Positions 1 to 8,365 of a DNA stretch of 64,000 bases are shown one piece after another (the stretch's first letter is position 1; each line of letters starts with the position of its first letter). Origin of the DNA: JSC-12 sp033764965 (lineage in GTDB: Bacteria; Cyanobacteriota; Cyanobacteriia; Leptolyngbyales; Leptolyngbyaceae); contig JANRIN010000107.1 of the NCBI GenBank assembly GCA_033764965.1, positions 1-64,000 on the forward strand. Direction: 5' to 3'. The translations under genes were made by a program, and so were the position numbers. A model generated the notes under the pieces. The model did not search any database. It was not told where the DNA came from and saw only the letters and a list, made by a program, of their open reading frames with translations.

Positions 1-23
1 TGACGTAAATAACATCCGGAGTT

Positions 24-89
24 GGTCATCCTGAACAAGCGGAGCGAAGTGAAGCATCGCAGAGATGCTTCACTTCGCTCTGAATGACC
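24..89. repeat. Long inverted repeat (REP-like hairpin)
   Basis: A perfect 17-bp inverted repeat (42-58 pairs with 64-80) closes a 5-nt loop. It is nested inside a second pair, GGTCAT at 24-29 and ATGACC at 84-89. The arms read GAGCGAAGTGAAGCATC and its complement. The design resembles dispersed REP/MITE-type hairpins common between bacterial genes. It has no run of T on either side, so it is not a clean intrinsic terminator. Bases 1-23 hold nothing else recognisable. Confidence 0.7.
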
Positions 90-145
90 GCTTCTCGACA
101 CTTATGAAGTGTTATCTCTAACCAAACCCCGTAAGCCTGACAACA

Positions 146-179
146 AAAAATCCTCCAACAGTTTTACTAGAGGATTTTT
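146..179 (-). terminator. Intrinsic terminator of the small basic protein gene
   Basis: AAAAATCCTC (146-155) pairs perfectly with GAGGATTTTT (170-179) across a 14-nt loop. Read on the minus strand the stem is followed by a T-rich tail. It lies about 40 bp beyond the stop codon of the minus-strand gene ending at 220, so it most likely terminates that transcript. Confidence 0.65.
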
Positions 180-219
180 ATCTTTATTAAGAAGATTGAA
201 GATTAATAGCAACCAGGCT

Positions 220-405
220 TTACAAGTCAACTGCTCCAGTTTCGGTTTGCTCAACTGCTCCTTGATCCTGGTCATCCTCAGCGCGATTGCCACCGCCCAT
301 CCGTCTTCGTCCCATGCGTCCGCTACCCGTTCTCTTACGGAACTTGCGGGCATATGCCTGATTACGCAACGCTTTTTCTTTCTTTTGATTTCGGCGTTTA
401 GCCAT
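220..405 (-). CDS. Small basic conserved cyanobacterial protein, function unknown
   Basis: This 61-residue protein begins MAKRRNQKKEKALRNQAYAR. It is extremely basic over its first 37 residues (Lys/Arg clusters, then a GRMGRRRMGG stretch) and ends in an acidic, Gln-rich tail. The ATG at 405 follows an AAGGGG ribosome binding site on the minus strand. I recognise the N-terminus as a short protein family found widely in cyanobacteria without assigned function. The composition suggests nucleic-acid or ribosome contact, which is inference only. It is monocistronic, with a terminator hairpin just downstream. The long opposite-strand frame over the same bases is a shadow. Confidence 0.7.
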   Translation of the reverse strand: MAKRRNQKKEKALRNQAYARKFRKRTGSGRMGRRRMGGGNRAEDDQDQGAVEQTETGAVDL

Positions 406-540
406 GTTTACCCCTTATGCAACAGCCAGAAAGGCGGGGAGGCTTCTTAAGTGAAAGTCAACCCAAGCCCGATCATTAGTCTTTGATAAATAGCCAGAAG
501 GTTATATTAACATACTCACCTGGGTTGTCTCTTCACCCGT

Positions 541-1923
541 TCAAGGATTGATTTCGTGTAAAAGATCAGCCGCGAACTGGATGGCTTCGTCTGGAGTGGA
601 AATCTTACCTTCGGCTCGCGCCAGTTGAATAGCGGCAAGTAACCGACCAATGAGGGGACCGGCGGATAGCTGCAACCGAGTCATGAGGTCTTGCCCGGTG
701 ACGATCGCCATTGAGTGAGCCACCGGATCCGCCGGATTAAGGAAGCGTTCGATCAATGGAGCGATCGTAGACAGGGAGGCTCCACTCGCGATCGCCATCA
801 CTGCCACAGAGGGGAACACCGATCCAACACCCTGGAAGAAGAAATATTGCTCTTGCAGGGAAAAGGGAGAAGACGCTTGGGGTTGCCACTCCGGCTGAGT
901 TGAGGAACAGAGTTGAGGAAAAAACCGTAACACTGTACTGACGGATTGAATTTCAGTGCGGCTGTATTTCAATCGGCGTAACTGCAATTCTGCTTGATCT
1001 GGATTTGGTGGCATGAGGCAGGCTAATTTAGCGGTGATCAGCCAGTTACGAGCCGATCCCGACGCTTTTGACACTTCGGCACTGGAACTGGTTAAATCTG
1101 AGCCAGTGGGAGCCGATCGGCTCTGGTTCAATAACTCGGCAAAGTCGGGTTGAGTTTCCTGCAATAAGATTGCCGTTCGATCAATCGCCGCGATCGCGTG
1201 CAGACTATGAGCCGTGGCAGCGGGGAGCCAATCCTTCAGCAAGCCATCGTGATACGCCTGGGTGAGCCAGGGGGTGCCTTTGTCGGTGCTGAGTAAGTAA
1301 TTCAATTCAGATTGCACTCGTTCGGCAGCAATGCGATGCAGGGAAGGAGCTAAGGAGCGAATCGCTGCCTGGGTTGCAGGTTCCAGGTTAAAGCCCAATT
1401 GGGCAGCCTGACGATAAGCCCGTAGCAGACGAAGCGGATCTTCTGCCAGATTCTCCGGAGAAACCATCCGAATCAACCGCTTTTCGATATCGACACAACC
1501 CTGGAGCGGATCGACGAAGCGATCGAGTTGGGGATTGTAAGCGATCGCGTTGACCGTAAAATCTCGTCGCCACAAATCTGCTTCCAGGCTTGATCCCACC
1601 TGGCGGGCGAAGTCGGCAGTGCCCTGGGGAAAGACCACCCGCGCAATCTCCCGTTCGGCATCTAGCAGTACAAATCCAGCCTTATGGTGCCGAGCGATCG
1701 CCTGGGCTGTTTCAACCACAGTATCGGGCAGCACGAAATCTAAATCTAAATAATCACTGTGCCGACCCAGTAAAGCGTCGCGCACGCTTCCCCCGACTAA
1801 GAAAGCAGAATTGGGAAGCCAGCCCAAAGCAAAGGGCCAACTCTGGGGAGACAGGGCAGAAAACTCTGTAGAAACGGTTTTTTGAAGATCCAACCCGTGA
1901 AGTAGCTGCGTTAATTCCAACAA
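541..1923 (-). CDS. cca: tRNA nucleotidyltransferase / poly(A) polymerase family (CCA-adding type)
   Basis: This 460-residue class II nucleotidyltransferase should add C and/or A residues to tRNA 3' ends. Visible motifs are GGSVRD at about 44-49, the metal-binding DLD at 60-62, RRDFTVNA at 119-126, and EDPLRLLRAYRQAAQLGF near 161-178, the nucleotide-selecting and helical neck region. The C-terminal half is less conserved and carries a Ser/Ala-rich insert around residue 270. In several cyanobacteria CC- and A-addition are split between two related enzymes, so sequence alone cannot say whether this one adds CCA, CC or A. The only start codon ahead of the GGSVRD motif is TTG at 1923; the frame upstream closes at a stop without ATG or GTG. 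Confidence 0.88.
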   Translation of the reverse strand: MLELTQLLHGLDLQKTVSTEFSALSPQSWPFALGWLPNSAFLVGGSVRDALLGRHSDYLDLDFVLPDTVVETAQAIARHHKAGFVLLDAEREIARVVFPQGTADFARQVGSSLEADLWRRDFTVNAIAYNPQLDRFVDPLQGCVDIEKRLIRMVSPENLAEDPLRLLRAYRQAAQLGFNLEPATQAAIRSLAPSLHRIAAERVQSELNYLLSTDKGTPWLTQAYHDGLLKDWLPAATAHSLHAIAAIDRTAILLQETQPDFAELLNQSRSAPTGSDLTSSSAEVSKASGSARNWLITAKLACLMPPNPDQAELQLRRLKYSRTEIQSVSTVLRFFPQLCSSTQPEWQPQASSPFSLQEQYFFFQGVGSVFPSVAVMAIASGASLSTIAPLIERFLNPADPVAHSMAIVTGQDLMTRLQLSAGPLIGRLLAAIQLARAEGKISTPDEAIQFAADLLHEINP

Positions 1924-2172
1924 TGATCCGATCCTAGCGATGCAATTGACGAAAAACCTGAGTCATTGAAATTCAGGCAAATTTGGACGATCGCGGCAAG
2001 CTGGCAGAGCGTTCGGATGTATTAAAACTCTCCCATCTCGACCATTTTTCACGAAACTCAACTTGGGAGCTAGTGAATATCGCCATCGCCTTTGTTAAGC
2101 TAACAGAAAATCACTTCATTTCTAGACTCACATTGAGGGAGTCATCGTTCCACAGGCGGAGAGATTTGGTGT

Positions 2173-2454
2173 ATGTGTATTTGTGTGAACTGTAAATTTG
2201 TCGATCGCTGCACCACCTACCATGCAGTTGAAACTCAGCATGAGCAACCCCACTTAACAGAATTCCCAGATTTTGAGCCGATTAACCCAACGATTAATGC
2301 CAATATCAAGCCGCCAACAGTCAGAATCGAAGGCGATCGCATTGTTCAGGATGATGATTTTGGCTTTGAGTACGATGTGGTGGGGTGCGAGAGCTTTACG
2401 GCAGATGTGGGTAAATGGTCGCGCTTACGTCCGGGTGAACTGATTCCCACCTGA
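2173..2454 (+). CDS. ycf34: Ycf34 family protein
   Basis: The 93-residue protein starts MCICVNCKFVDRCTTYHAVE, the diagnostic N-terminus of Ycf34, a family conserved in cyanobacteria and some algal plastids. Four cysteines (C2, C4, C7, C13) form a metal-ligand cluster. In Synechocystis, Ycf34 has been reported to bind an Fe-S cluster and to affect photosynthetic electron transport; I carry that over by family. The remainder (PEFEPINPTI-like region, FEYDVVGCESF, KWSRLRPGELIP) also matches the family. It is convergent with the uracil-DNA glycosylase gene, leaving 25 bp between stops. The 249 bp upstream hold no recognisable gene. Confidence 0.9.
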   Translation: MCICVNCKFVDRCTTYHAVETQHEQPHLTEFPDFEPINPTINANIKPPTVRIEGDRIVQDDDFGFEYDVVGCESFTADVGKWSRLRPGELIPT

Positions 2455-2479
2455 AAACATTCAACCGGACACAGGCAAA

Positions 2480-3172
2480 TTAAATTTCGTCAAGTTTGGC
2501 TTTGACAGCCTGGATATCTTGCCACATGAGCCATTTGGGGCTACCCGTTTCGCGGGACTGGTTTCGTAGCAGGTAAGCCGGGTGAAAAATGGGCATATAC
2601 AGACGATCGTCCCGCTCAATCCACTGTCCGCGCACCTTTGTAATCCCTTCTTTGATTCCTAAAAGGTTCCGCAGTGCTGTTTTTCCGGTCAAGAGAATGA
2701 TTTTGGGGTTAATCATCCGAATTTGTTCCATCAAGTAACCTTTACAAGCATCGGCTTCTTGCAGCGTCGGTTCACGGTTTTCGGGTGGACGGCATTTCAC
2801 AATATTACAAATGAAAACATCCTGTTCACGGGAAAGTTTAACCGAAGCCAGGATTTTGTCGAGTAACTCGCCCGATCGCCCCACAAACGGTCGCCCAGTT
2901 TCATCCTCCGTCTGCCCCGGACCTTCTCCCACAATCATGATCTTGGCATTGAGATTCCCTTCTCCCACTACTGCATTCGTGCGGTTGTTGCCTAAATCGC
3001 AGCGATAACACTGGTTGCAGTGAACCTTCATTTCCTCCAGAGATGAATAAGTTCCCGCAGGGATGGGCACTTTGGCATTCGTCGGGATCAGATCTGGGTC
3101 AAAGGTATCCGATGGGGCAGGTTCATCCTTACTTGAGAGATTAAATAAGTCAATTTGGTTATCAGTAGACAT
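2480..3172 (-). CDS. Uracil-DNA glycosylase, family 4 (Fe-S type)
   Basis: This 230-residue enzyme should excise uracil from DNA in base-excision repair. The family 4 signature is clear: GEGPGQTED at about 82-90, RPFVGRSG just after it, and HPAYLLRN at 197-204. Cysteines at 55, 58, 127 (IVKCRPP) and 143 (ADACKGYL) match the four 4Fe-4S ligands of thermophilic family 4 enzymes. Roughly the first 45 residues are an acidic, poorly conserved extension common in cyanobacterial homologues. The start is ATG at 3172. The gene is transcribed away from the phosphoribosyltransferase gene, with 178 bp between their starts. Confidence 0.92.
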   Translation of the reverse strand: MSTDNQIDLFNLSSKDEPAPSDTFDPDLIPTNAKVPIPAGTYSSLEEMKVHCNQCYRCDLGNNRTNAVVGEGNLNAKIMIVGEGPGQTEDETGRPFVGRSGELLDKILASVKLSREQDVFICNIVKCRPPENREPTLQEADACKGYLMEQIRMINPKIILLTGKTALRNLLGIKEGITKVRGQWIERDDRLYMPIFHPAYLLRNQSRETGSPKWLMWQDIQAVKAKLDEI

Positions 3173-3350
3173 AGAAATGGTTGAGCTTGAGTATTCCGTC
3201 TTGCGTTAGGTTAAGCCAGGATAGAGATTTTTTCTAGTCTGTCAAGAGGGATTTTGAGGTTGAATGTCAAAGACTTATGTGCTTGCTCCAGCAATCCAGG
3301 TTTTTCAGTCATCATAAAAGAGATTACACTGTCGCAGCGGGGAGGCAACC

Positions 3351-4058
3351 ATGACGTTCGGTTCACTCACTCAACCGCCAGATTCAACAGTTTGTTTTAC
3401 TGATCGCTTGGAGGCAGGGGAACTCTTAGCGCAGGCAGCTTTAAAGAAATTAGAAGAACACTCCCAGGCGTGTCACCAGTCTTGCGTGGTGTATGCTCTG
3501 CCGCGGGGGGGATTGGCGATCGCGGCTCCCATTTCCCAACAACTCCAATGCCCGCTGGATGTGATTGTGGCCAAAAAAATCACTCGTCCGGAGAACCCGG
3601 AGTTAGCGATCGGAGCCGTGACAGCAGACGGACACACTCTTTGGCTCCCCCGGACTCGATCGCAGCGAGAGCCAGCTTATCTCAACGAAATTGCGCTGCA
3701 TAAGGCGCAAGAACGGGCATCCCTTCAGGATCAGCAGTTTGAACCCAGTCGTCCCCAGGTATCGCCAACAGGCAAGATTGCCCTGGTAGTAGATGACGGG
3801 GTAGCGACGGGCATGACGATGGCAGTGGCGGTTCAAGCGCTGCGGGCACAAAATCCGGCTCAGGTGTGGATTTGTGTGCCAGTTGCCCCTTCAGAGCTGT
3901 TGTCCCACCTTCAGACATGGGCAGATCAAGTAGTGATTTTAGCGACTCCCAGCCCCTTTCAAAGTGTTAGCCGTTTTTACAAAGAGTTTAATCAGGTGGA
4001 GATGGATACGGCGATCGCGCTGTTACAGGCGACGAATCAGAAGTTGCATGAGGGCTAA
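3351..4058 (+). CDS. Phosphoribosyltransferase-family protein
   Basis: The 235-residue protein carries the PRPP-binding motif VVDDGVATGMTM at about 146-157 and the upstream ALPRGGLAIAAPI loop, which together define type I phosphoribosyltransferase folds. Stand-alone bacterial proteins of this type use undefined substrates and are often annotated only as predicted phosphoribosyltransferases. The ATG follows GGAGG by 5 nt. It is convergent with the proline-rich protein gene, with only 14 bp between stops. Nothing in the neighbourhood indicates the substrate. Confidence 0.82.
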   Translation: MTFGSLTQPPDSTVCFTDRLEAGELLAQAALKKLEEHSQACHQSCVVYALPRGGLAIAAPISQQLQCPLDVIVAKKITRPENPELAIGAVTADGHTLWLPRTRSQREPAYLNEIALHKAQERASLQDQQFEPSRPQVSPTGKIALVVDDGVATGMTMAVAVQALRAQNPAQVWICVPVAPSELLSHLQTWADQVVILATPSPFQSVSRFYKEFNQVEMDTAIALLQATNQKLHEG

Positions 4059-4072
4059 TGGTTAATGGTTGG

Positions 4073-5698
4073 TTACGAATTTGGCTGAGTCGAGCGCTGG
4101 GACTGCAAGGGGGCGGTTTGGGGTTTTTCTTGTAGCACTACGATCACCTGACGCTGGTAATCAATAAAGCCGTAGGCTGGGAATGCACTGGCAAGAAATG
4201 GATCATCAGTTTTGCTGCTAGTGACCCACTCTTTTTGATAGTCCTGGCTGTTGACTTGCCGGACGGAAAATTGCCCGACTTGCGAATTTTTCGCGGCTTC
4301 CACGGCTGCCTCCTGACTGAGTGGCATGAGGGAAACGACCCGATCGGGCGGGAGGTTTTTAGGCAGGTTGATGTAGGCTTGAATGCCCTGAGAGTTTTCT
4401 GCCTGAATTGATCGGATGGCGGCGTTAGGTTGATTGGGGTTAGAAGCCGTGCCAGATGGACGATCGCTGGTTGAGAGTTCAGCTTGTTGCGGTGGAAATA
4501 GTTGCTGCAGCCCGCTGGCTTCAGCACTGTTTGACAAATTGCTGGGTGAATTTGGGGTTGGAGTCGGGGCTGAGTTTTGGGCTGCTCCCGCCTCGGTTTG
4601 GGGTTGAACCGTGCCAGCCCCTTCCAGTTGGGCGGTTGGCTCTAGAGTGGCGGAATCGATCGCGGGGGCGGGGAGCGAGGCAGGATTGGAATTCGCGCCT
4701 ATTTCCAACGGTGGCAGGGGGGTTCCCGGCGCTGAATTGGTTCGTTCAGTGGGGATAGTTTCCGGTTGGGCGATCGGGGACTGAGCAGCTTGCCGTCGGG
4801 CAGCTTCTTGTACGCTGACTTGGGGAATATTGGCGGCGACCCAGGATGAGGGTTGACGAGGTTGCCCCGGAGCGGGAGCCGGACGCACTGGCATAGGAGG
4901 GAGATCTGGAGTTGCAACCAAACTTTCAGGGGCAGAAATGGGGGCAGGGGATGGAGCGAGTTTTGGAACTGAAATCTGAGGCGGCGGAGAAGAGTTTAGA
5001 AAAGAGGTTTTCCCTGGTTTTGCTTGAGATTGAGGCGGAGTGGAGCGTGGTTGAGGCTGCGATCGCTCCATCTCCTGCCGTTCTGGAGAAACGGCAGGTG
5101 TGCGGGGAAGATTCCTGGCAGAGTCTTGCTTCAAACTGGCATCTTTGGGGTTGACCTCTTCCGGTGCCTGAGATTTTTGCCATACATCCCCAATCACCAA
5201 CCCGGAGACAACCGTTGCCGCAACAACGCCCGCTCCCACCATGCCCACTTTCAGCTTGGAACGAGGAGATGATTCTGCTGAATAATCGGGCGTGACCGTT
5301 CCCATTTCTTCAAAATAATAGTTGAAGTAGGTGAGAGGTCCATCTATTTGCACATCGTAAAGAGCAGGGTTACCCACTTCTTCGGGAGCATCAGAGCGCT
5401 TGTTCGCCGCTGCACCATTGCTCGTCGCTGCACTATTGCTCGTCGCTGCACTGCTATTGGTTGCAGCATGATCTGTTTCTGGAGACTCCAAAGATTCCAC
5501 TGGCAGATACTTGGGGTTGGGCGGGGGAGGCAGGGGGGGTTGCGTTGCCTTCACTTGTGGAAATTTTCTTGGTAATGCGGTTAACCCAAACTGAGTATCT
5601 ACCTGATGAATGGGGGTCTCTTGCTTGCGCTCATGCATTGACTTAGTTAACTCCGAAGTAGAGTGAAACCGTTTTTCAACAGTAATTTTGGGAGACAT
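4073..5698 (-). CDS. Proline-rich single-TM hypothetical protein
   Basis: I do not recognise a named family in this 541-residue protein. The N-terminal ~150 residues look cytosolic and include a short proline run and a degenerate Ala-Thr-Asn-Ser repeat near residue 80-95, whose DNA is a visible tandem repeat around 5400-5465. One transmembrane helix follows at about 150-172 (KVGMVGAGVVAATVVSGLVI). A long Pro/Gln/Ala/Ser-rich linker of about 250 residues leads to a better-conserved C-terminal domain of about 90 residues (from INLPKNLPPDRVVSLMPLSQ on). The layout resembles inner-membrane-anchored proteins that reach across the periplasm, as TonB-like or export-scaffold proteins do; this is inference. 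It is divergent from the Wza-like gene, so it may belong to the export machinery. Confidence 0.65.
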   Translation of the reverse strand: MSPKITVEKRFHSTSELTKSMHERKQETPIHQVDTQFGLTALPRKFPQVKATQPPLPPPPNPKYLPVESLESPETDHAATNSSAATSNSAATSNGAAANKRSDAPEEVGNPALYDVQIDGPLTYFNYYFEEMGTVTPDYSAESSPRSKLKVGMVGAGVVAATVVSGLVIGDVWQKSQAPEEVNPKDASLKQDSARNLPRTPAVSPERQEMERSQPQPRSTPPQSQAKPGKTSFLNSSPPPQISVPKLAPSPAPISAPESLVATPDLPPMPVRPAPAPGQPRQPSSWVAANIPQVSVQEAARRQAAQSPIAQPETIPTERTNSAPGTPLPPLEIGANSNPASLPAPAIDSATLEPTAQLEGAGTVQPQTEAGAAQNSAPTPTPNSPSNLSNSAEASGLQQLFPPQQAELSTSDRPSGTASNPNQPNAAIRSIQAENSQGIQAYINLPKNLPPDRVVSLMPLSQEAAVEAAKNSQVGQFSVRQVNSQDYQKEWVTSSKTDDPFLASAFPAYGFIDYQRQVIVVLQEKPQTAPLQSQRSTQPNS

Positions 5699-6020
5699 AT
5701 CGTCAAACGCTCCTAGAGGTCAGCAGCACGGAGCCTACAACAGGCTAACACTCAGCCGAGTCTGTCTAAGTTCAAGATCTACGCTCAAGATGCCGAAGCA
5801 GACTCGCTATTCGTATAAGTTCTTCGTAGATTTCCTGAGTCATCAGGACAAATCAATAAAATCTATACCGTCGTGATTTTTGCGGTGAACCTTATTTGAA
5901 AATTTTATGAGATTGCTCGAACTATCCGGAGAAACCCGGATCAGGCGGTAACAAGTATTCGAAGCGTGTTCCCCCTGGTTGATTTGTTCTTGGTGTCTAC
6001 TCATTAAACAGGAGCTTACT
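5699..6020. other. Divergent intergenic region ahead of the polysaccharide locus
   Basis: These 322 bp separate the minus-strand proline-rich gene from the Wza-like gene and must hold both promoters. A small hairpin, ATCCGG (5924-5929) with CCGGAT (5936-5941), lies about 80 bp before the Wza-like start. No -10/-35 pair stands out enough to name. No gene is seen. Confidence 0.4.
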
Positions 6021-7475
6021 GTGAGATTATCCAAACAGCCTTTGAGCCTGTTGTCAAACTCTTTTTTCGGACGCACTCTTCTTCTACCGTTGCTGGTTTG
6101 GGCCGCGATCGCGGCTCCTGTGATTGCTCAAGCTCCTCGTCAAGCGGCTACGGTGCAAGCGCCGACTTCCTCAATCCTGGAGGGAGATGGTTATCTACTC
6201 GGACCTGGCGATCGCGTCAGAATTGATGTGTTCAACGTGCAGGAATTTAGCGGTGAATATCAAGTGTTACCCAATGGTAGTTTGAACTTACCGTTAATTG
6301 GAGCAGTTCGGGTTCAAGGCAGAACCTTGGGGCAAGCACAAAGCATCATTTCAGCACGGTATCGCAATGTTCTGCAACAACCTGTGATTACGGTGAGCCT
6401 GCTTGCAGCCCGCCCAGTGCGAGTAGCGATCGCTGGAGAAGTTAACCGTCCTGGCACTTACACAGTTCCGGCGTTAAGTTCTGAGGGAAATGTCCCCAGC
6501 CTGAGCCGAACAATTCAACTCGCCGAGGGCGTGACCCAGGCAGCAGATTTACGCCAGGTTCAAATTCGTCGATTACGCTCTGCGGGCGATGGCACAAATG
6601 AAGTCATCAGAGTGGATTTGTGGGACTTGCTGAAAGGCGGCAATTTGCAGCAGGACGTTCGCTTGCAAGATGGCGATAGTATCGTGATTCCAGCAACTAC
6701 AGTCGTTAATTTGCAGGAGGCGCAACAACTTTCTGCTGCCAACTTTGCGGCGCGGAACAACCGTCCTTTGAAAATTACTGTAGCAGGAGAAGTCAATCGC
6801 CCCGGTCCCTATACCTTGCTAGAAGGAGCCGTTGGAACCGGAAATCAGCTCATTAATCCCAACTTGCTACAAGTACCCAGTGTAACCCGCGCAATCCAGG
6901 TAGCTGGCGGCATCACGCAATTAGCAGATGTGCGAAATATTCGGGTGCGCCGCATTACTCGGTTAGGACCGCCTCAAGTCATTCAACTTGATTTCTGGAA
7001 ACTGCTGAAAGCAGGGGACGTATTACAAGACTTGCCCCTGCAAGACGGAGACACGGTGGAGATCCCTACTGCCAAAGCTCCAAACGATGCAGAGTTGACC
7101 GACCTGGCAACTGCCAGCTTTTCTCCCGACAGAATCACGGTCAATATTGCGGGCGAAGTGGAACGTCCTGGTGCTGTGAGTTTGCAGCCGAATACAACAT
7201 TAAATCAAGCAATCCTGGCAGCAGGTGGATTTAATCGAGATGCAATTACACGATCGGTCACACTGATTCGACTAAACCCAAATGGAACCGTGACAAAACG
7301 AGAGGTTCCAGTTAATTTTGAACAAGCTTTGAACGATCAAGGGAACCCTGGACTGCGAAATAACGACATTATTGTAGTGAGAAAATCTGGCTTGTCTAAT
7401 TTCCTGGAGCGAACGGGGCAAATACTAGGACCATTCACTGGCTTAATCAATTTATTTAGACTCTTCTCCCCCTAA
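6021..7475 (+). CDS. Wza-like polysaccharide export protein with SLBB domains
   Basis: The 484-residue protein is an outer-membrane/periplasmic polysaccharide export component. It has a signal peptide ending near AIAAPVIAQA, a polysaccharide export domain (YLLGPGDRVRIDVF at about 52-65, then PNGSLNLPLIGAV), and three SLBB-type segments opening VAIAGEVNRPGTYT, ITVAGEVNRPGPYT and VNIAGEVERPGAVS. No lipobox cysteine is present, unlike E. coli Wza. I place the start at GTG 6021 because AGGAG ends 6 nt before it and the signal peptide follows directly; the ATG 42 bp upstream in frame lacks such a site. It is the first gene of the exopolysaccharide locus and is followed by a long non-coding stretch, so it may be separately transcribed. 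Confidence 0.9.
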   Translation: MRLSKQPLSLLSNSFFGRTLLLPLLVWAAIAAPVIAQAPRQAATVQAPTSSILEGDGYLLGPGDRVRIDVFNVQEFSGEYQVLPNGSLNLPLIGAVRVQGRTLGQAQSIISARYRNVLQQPVITVSLLAARPVRVAIAGEVNRPGTYTVPALSSEGNVPSLSRTIQLAEGVTQAADLRQVQIRRLRSAGDGTNEVIRVDLWDLLKGGNLQQDVRLQDGDSIVIPATTVVNLQEAQQLSAANFAARNNRPLKITVAGEVNRPGPYTLLEGAVGTGNQLINPNLLQVPSVTRAIQVAGGITQLADVRNIRVRRITRLGPPQVIQLDFWKLLKAGDVLQDLPLQDGDTVEIPTAKAPNDAELTDLATASFSPDRITVNIAGEVERPGAVSLQPNTTLNQAILAAGGFNRDAITRSVTLIRLNPNGTVTKREVPVNFEQALNDQGNPGLRNNDIIVVRKSGLSNFLERTGQILGPFTGLINLFRLFSP

Positions 7476-8365
7476 ATAGATTGCTTTCAAGATCCACAAA
7501 CCTAAGAATTTAATATGGTAGTTCTGGCTAAGTTAGAAGAGTTTTGATGGTTATTAGTCATTAGTCAATGGTCATTAGTCAGTAGTCATTAGTCATTAGT
7601 CAGTAGTCAGTAGTCATTAGTCAGTAGTCATTGGGGTCATAAACCACTCAGGATAGATGGTAAAGAATAGAGGAAAAACTCAGGTTTGTTTCACCCTTAA
7701 TGAGGGTTTATCCTCTAAATCTATCCTTGAATAAGGCAAGAGTTGAATCAGGTTGGTGTTAAGCGGGTGAAATCCAACAATATCGCAAAAAATCTTGTAT
7801 TACTTAGTTTCACAAGCTTCAACCCAACCTTCTAAAAAAAGATTTGTCAGTTATCTAGCTTGCTTTCTCTTATAAGAAAAGTAGTTTTATCTATCCATAG
7901 ACGTGTGAAATTTTGGAGCTGTTAGAGTGATGAAAACGTATTGATACTTGAAAAATCAATACTTTATAAGTTGATTAACTTGATTCTTGATAGATCAGGA
8001 TTTATTAAGTAGCAAAAAGTTCATTTGATAGATATTTTTCGGAATTAAGTAGAGGATCTGGCTCAAGATTAAGGAGCTTTTATCTCAGGAGATTCACTTA
8101 GGATAACAACGATCTTAGTGTTTAGATAAACATAATATTTCCTCAGACTGTCCATACTGATTTTTAGGTAAAGAGTTCATAAAGGATGATTAAAACAAGG
8201 GTGTTGTCAATGAAGTTGATAGATAATTGTTATTAATTAATCAGGTCTCCTACCAGCCCATATCTTGTTGTGGTCGCCTTAGTTTCCACAGCCTTTTATG
8301 GAAGCTAACAAGCTACTAAAACCCGCCTCAAACTGTTAAGTCTTGTCCTTAAAAGCTGGTAACTG
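7476..8365. other. Long AT-rich non-coding region before the first glycosyltransferase
   Basis: About 890 bp contain no convincing reading frame on either strand. The first part holds the heptamer repeat annotated separately. A small hairpin, ACCCT (7693-7697) with AGGGT (7703-7707), follows. The remainder is AT-rich and could be a promoter region or long 5' leader for the glycosyltransferase/BY-kinase genes; no known riboswitch or JUMPstart-like motif is recognised. Confidence 0.5.
7554..7633. repeat. Heptanucleotide tandem repeat, TTAGTCA/GTAGTCA type
   Basis: Roughly eleven copies of a 7-bp unit, mostly TTAGTCA or GTAGTCA with one AATGGTCA variant, run head to tail. Short tandemly repeated heptamers (STRR) are a known feature of filamentous cyanobacterial genomes. 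A related unit (GTCATTC, GTCATTG) occurs in this window between urtD and urtE and inside ligA. Confidence 0.9.

Noticed and set aside
5074..5098. Perfect 9-bp palindrome CCTGCCGTT/AACGGCAGG
   Set aside because: Lies within the coding sequence of the proline-rich protein and has no T tract; treated as coincidental codon content.
7554..7633. Possible CRISPR array
   Set aside because: Units are 7 bp with no spacers of constant length, so this is a simple tandem repeat.
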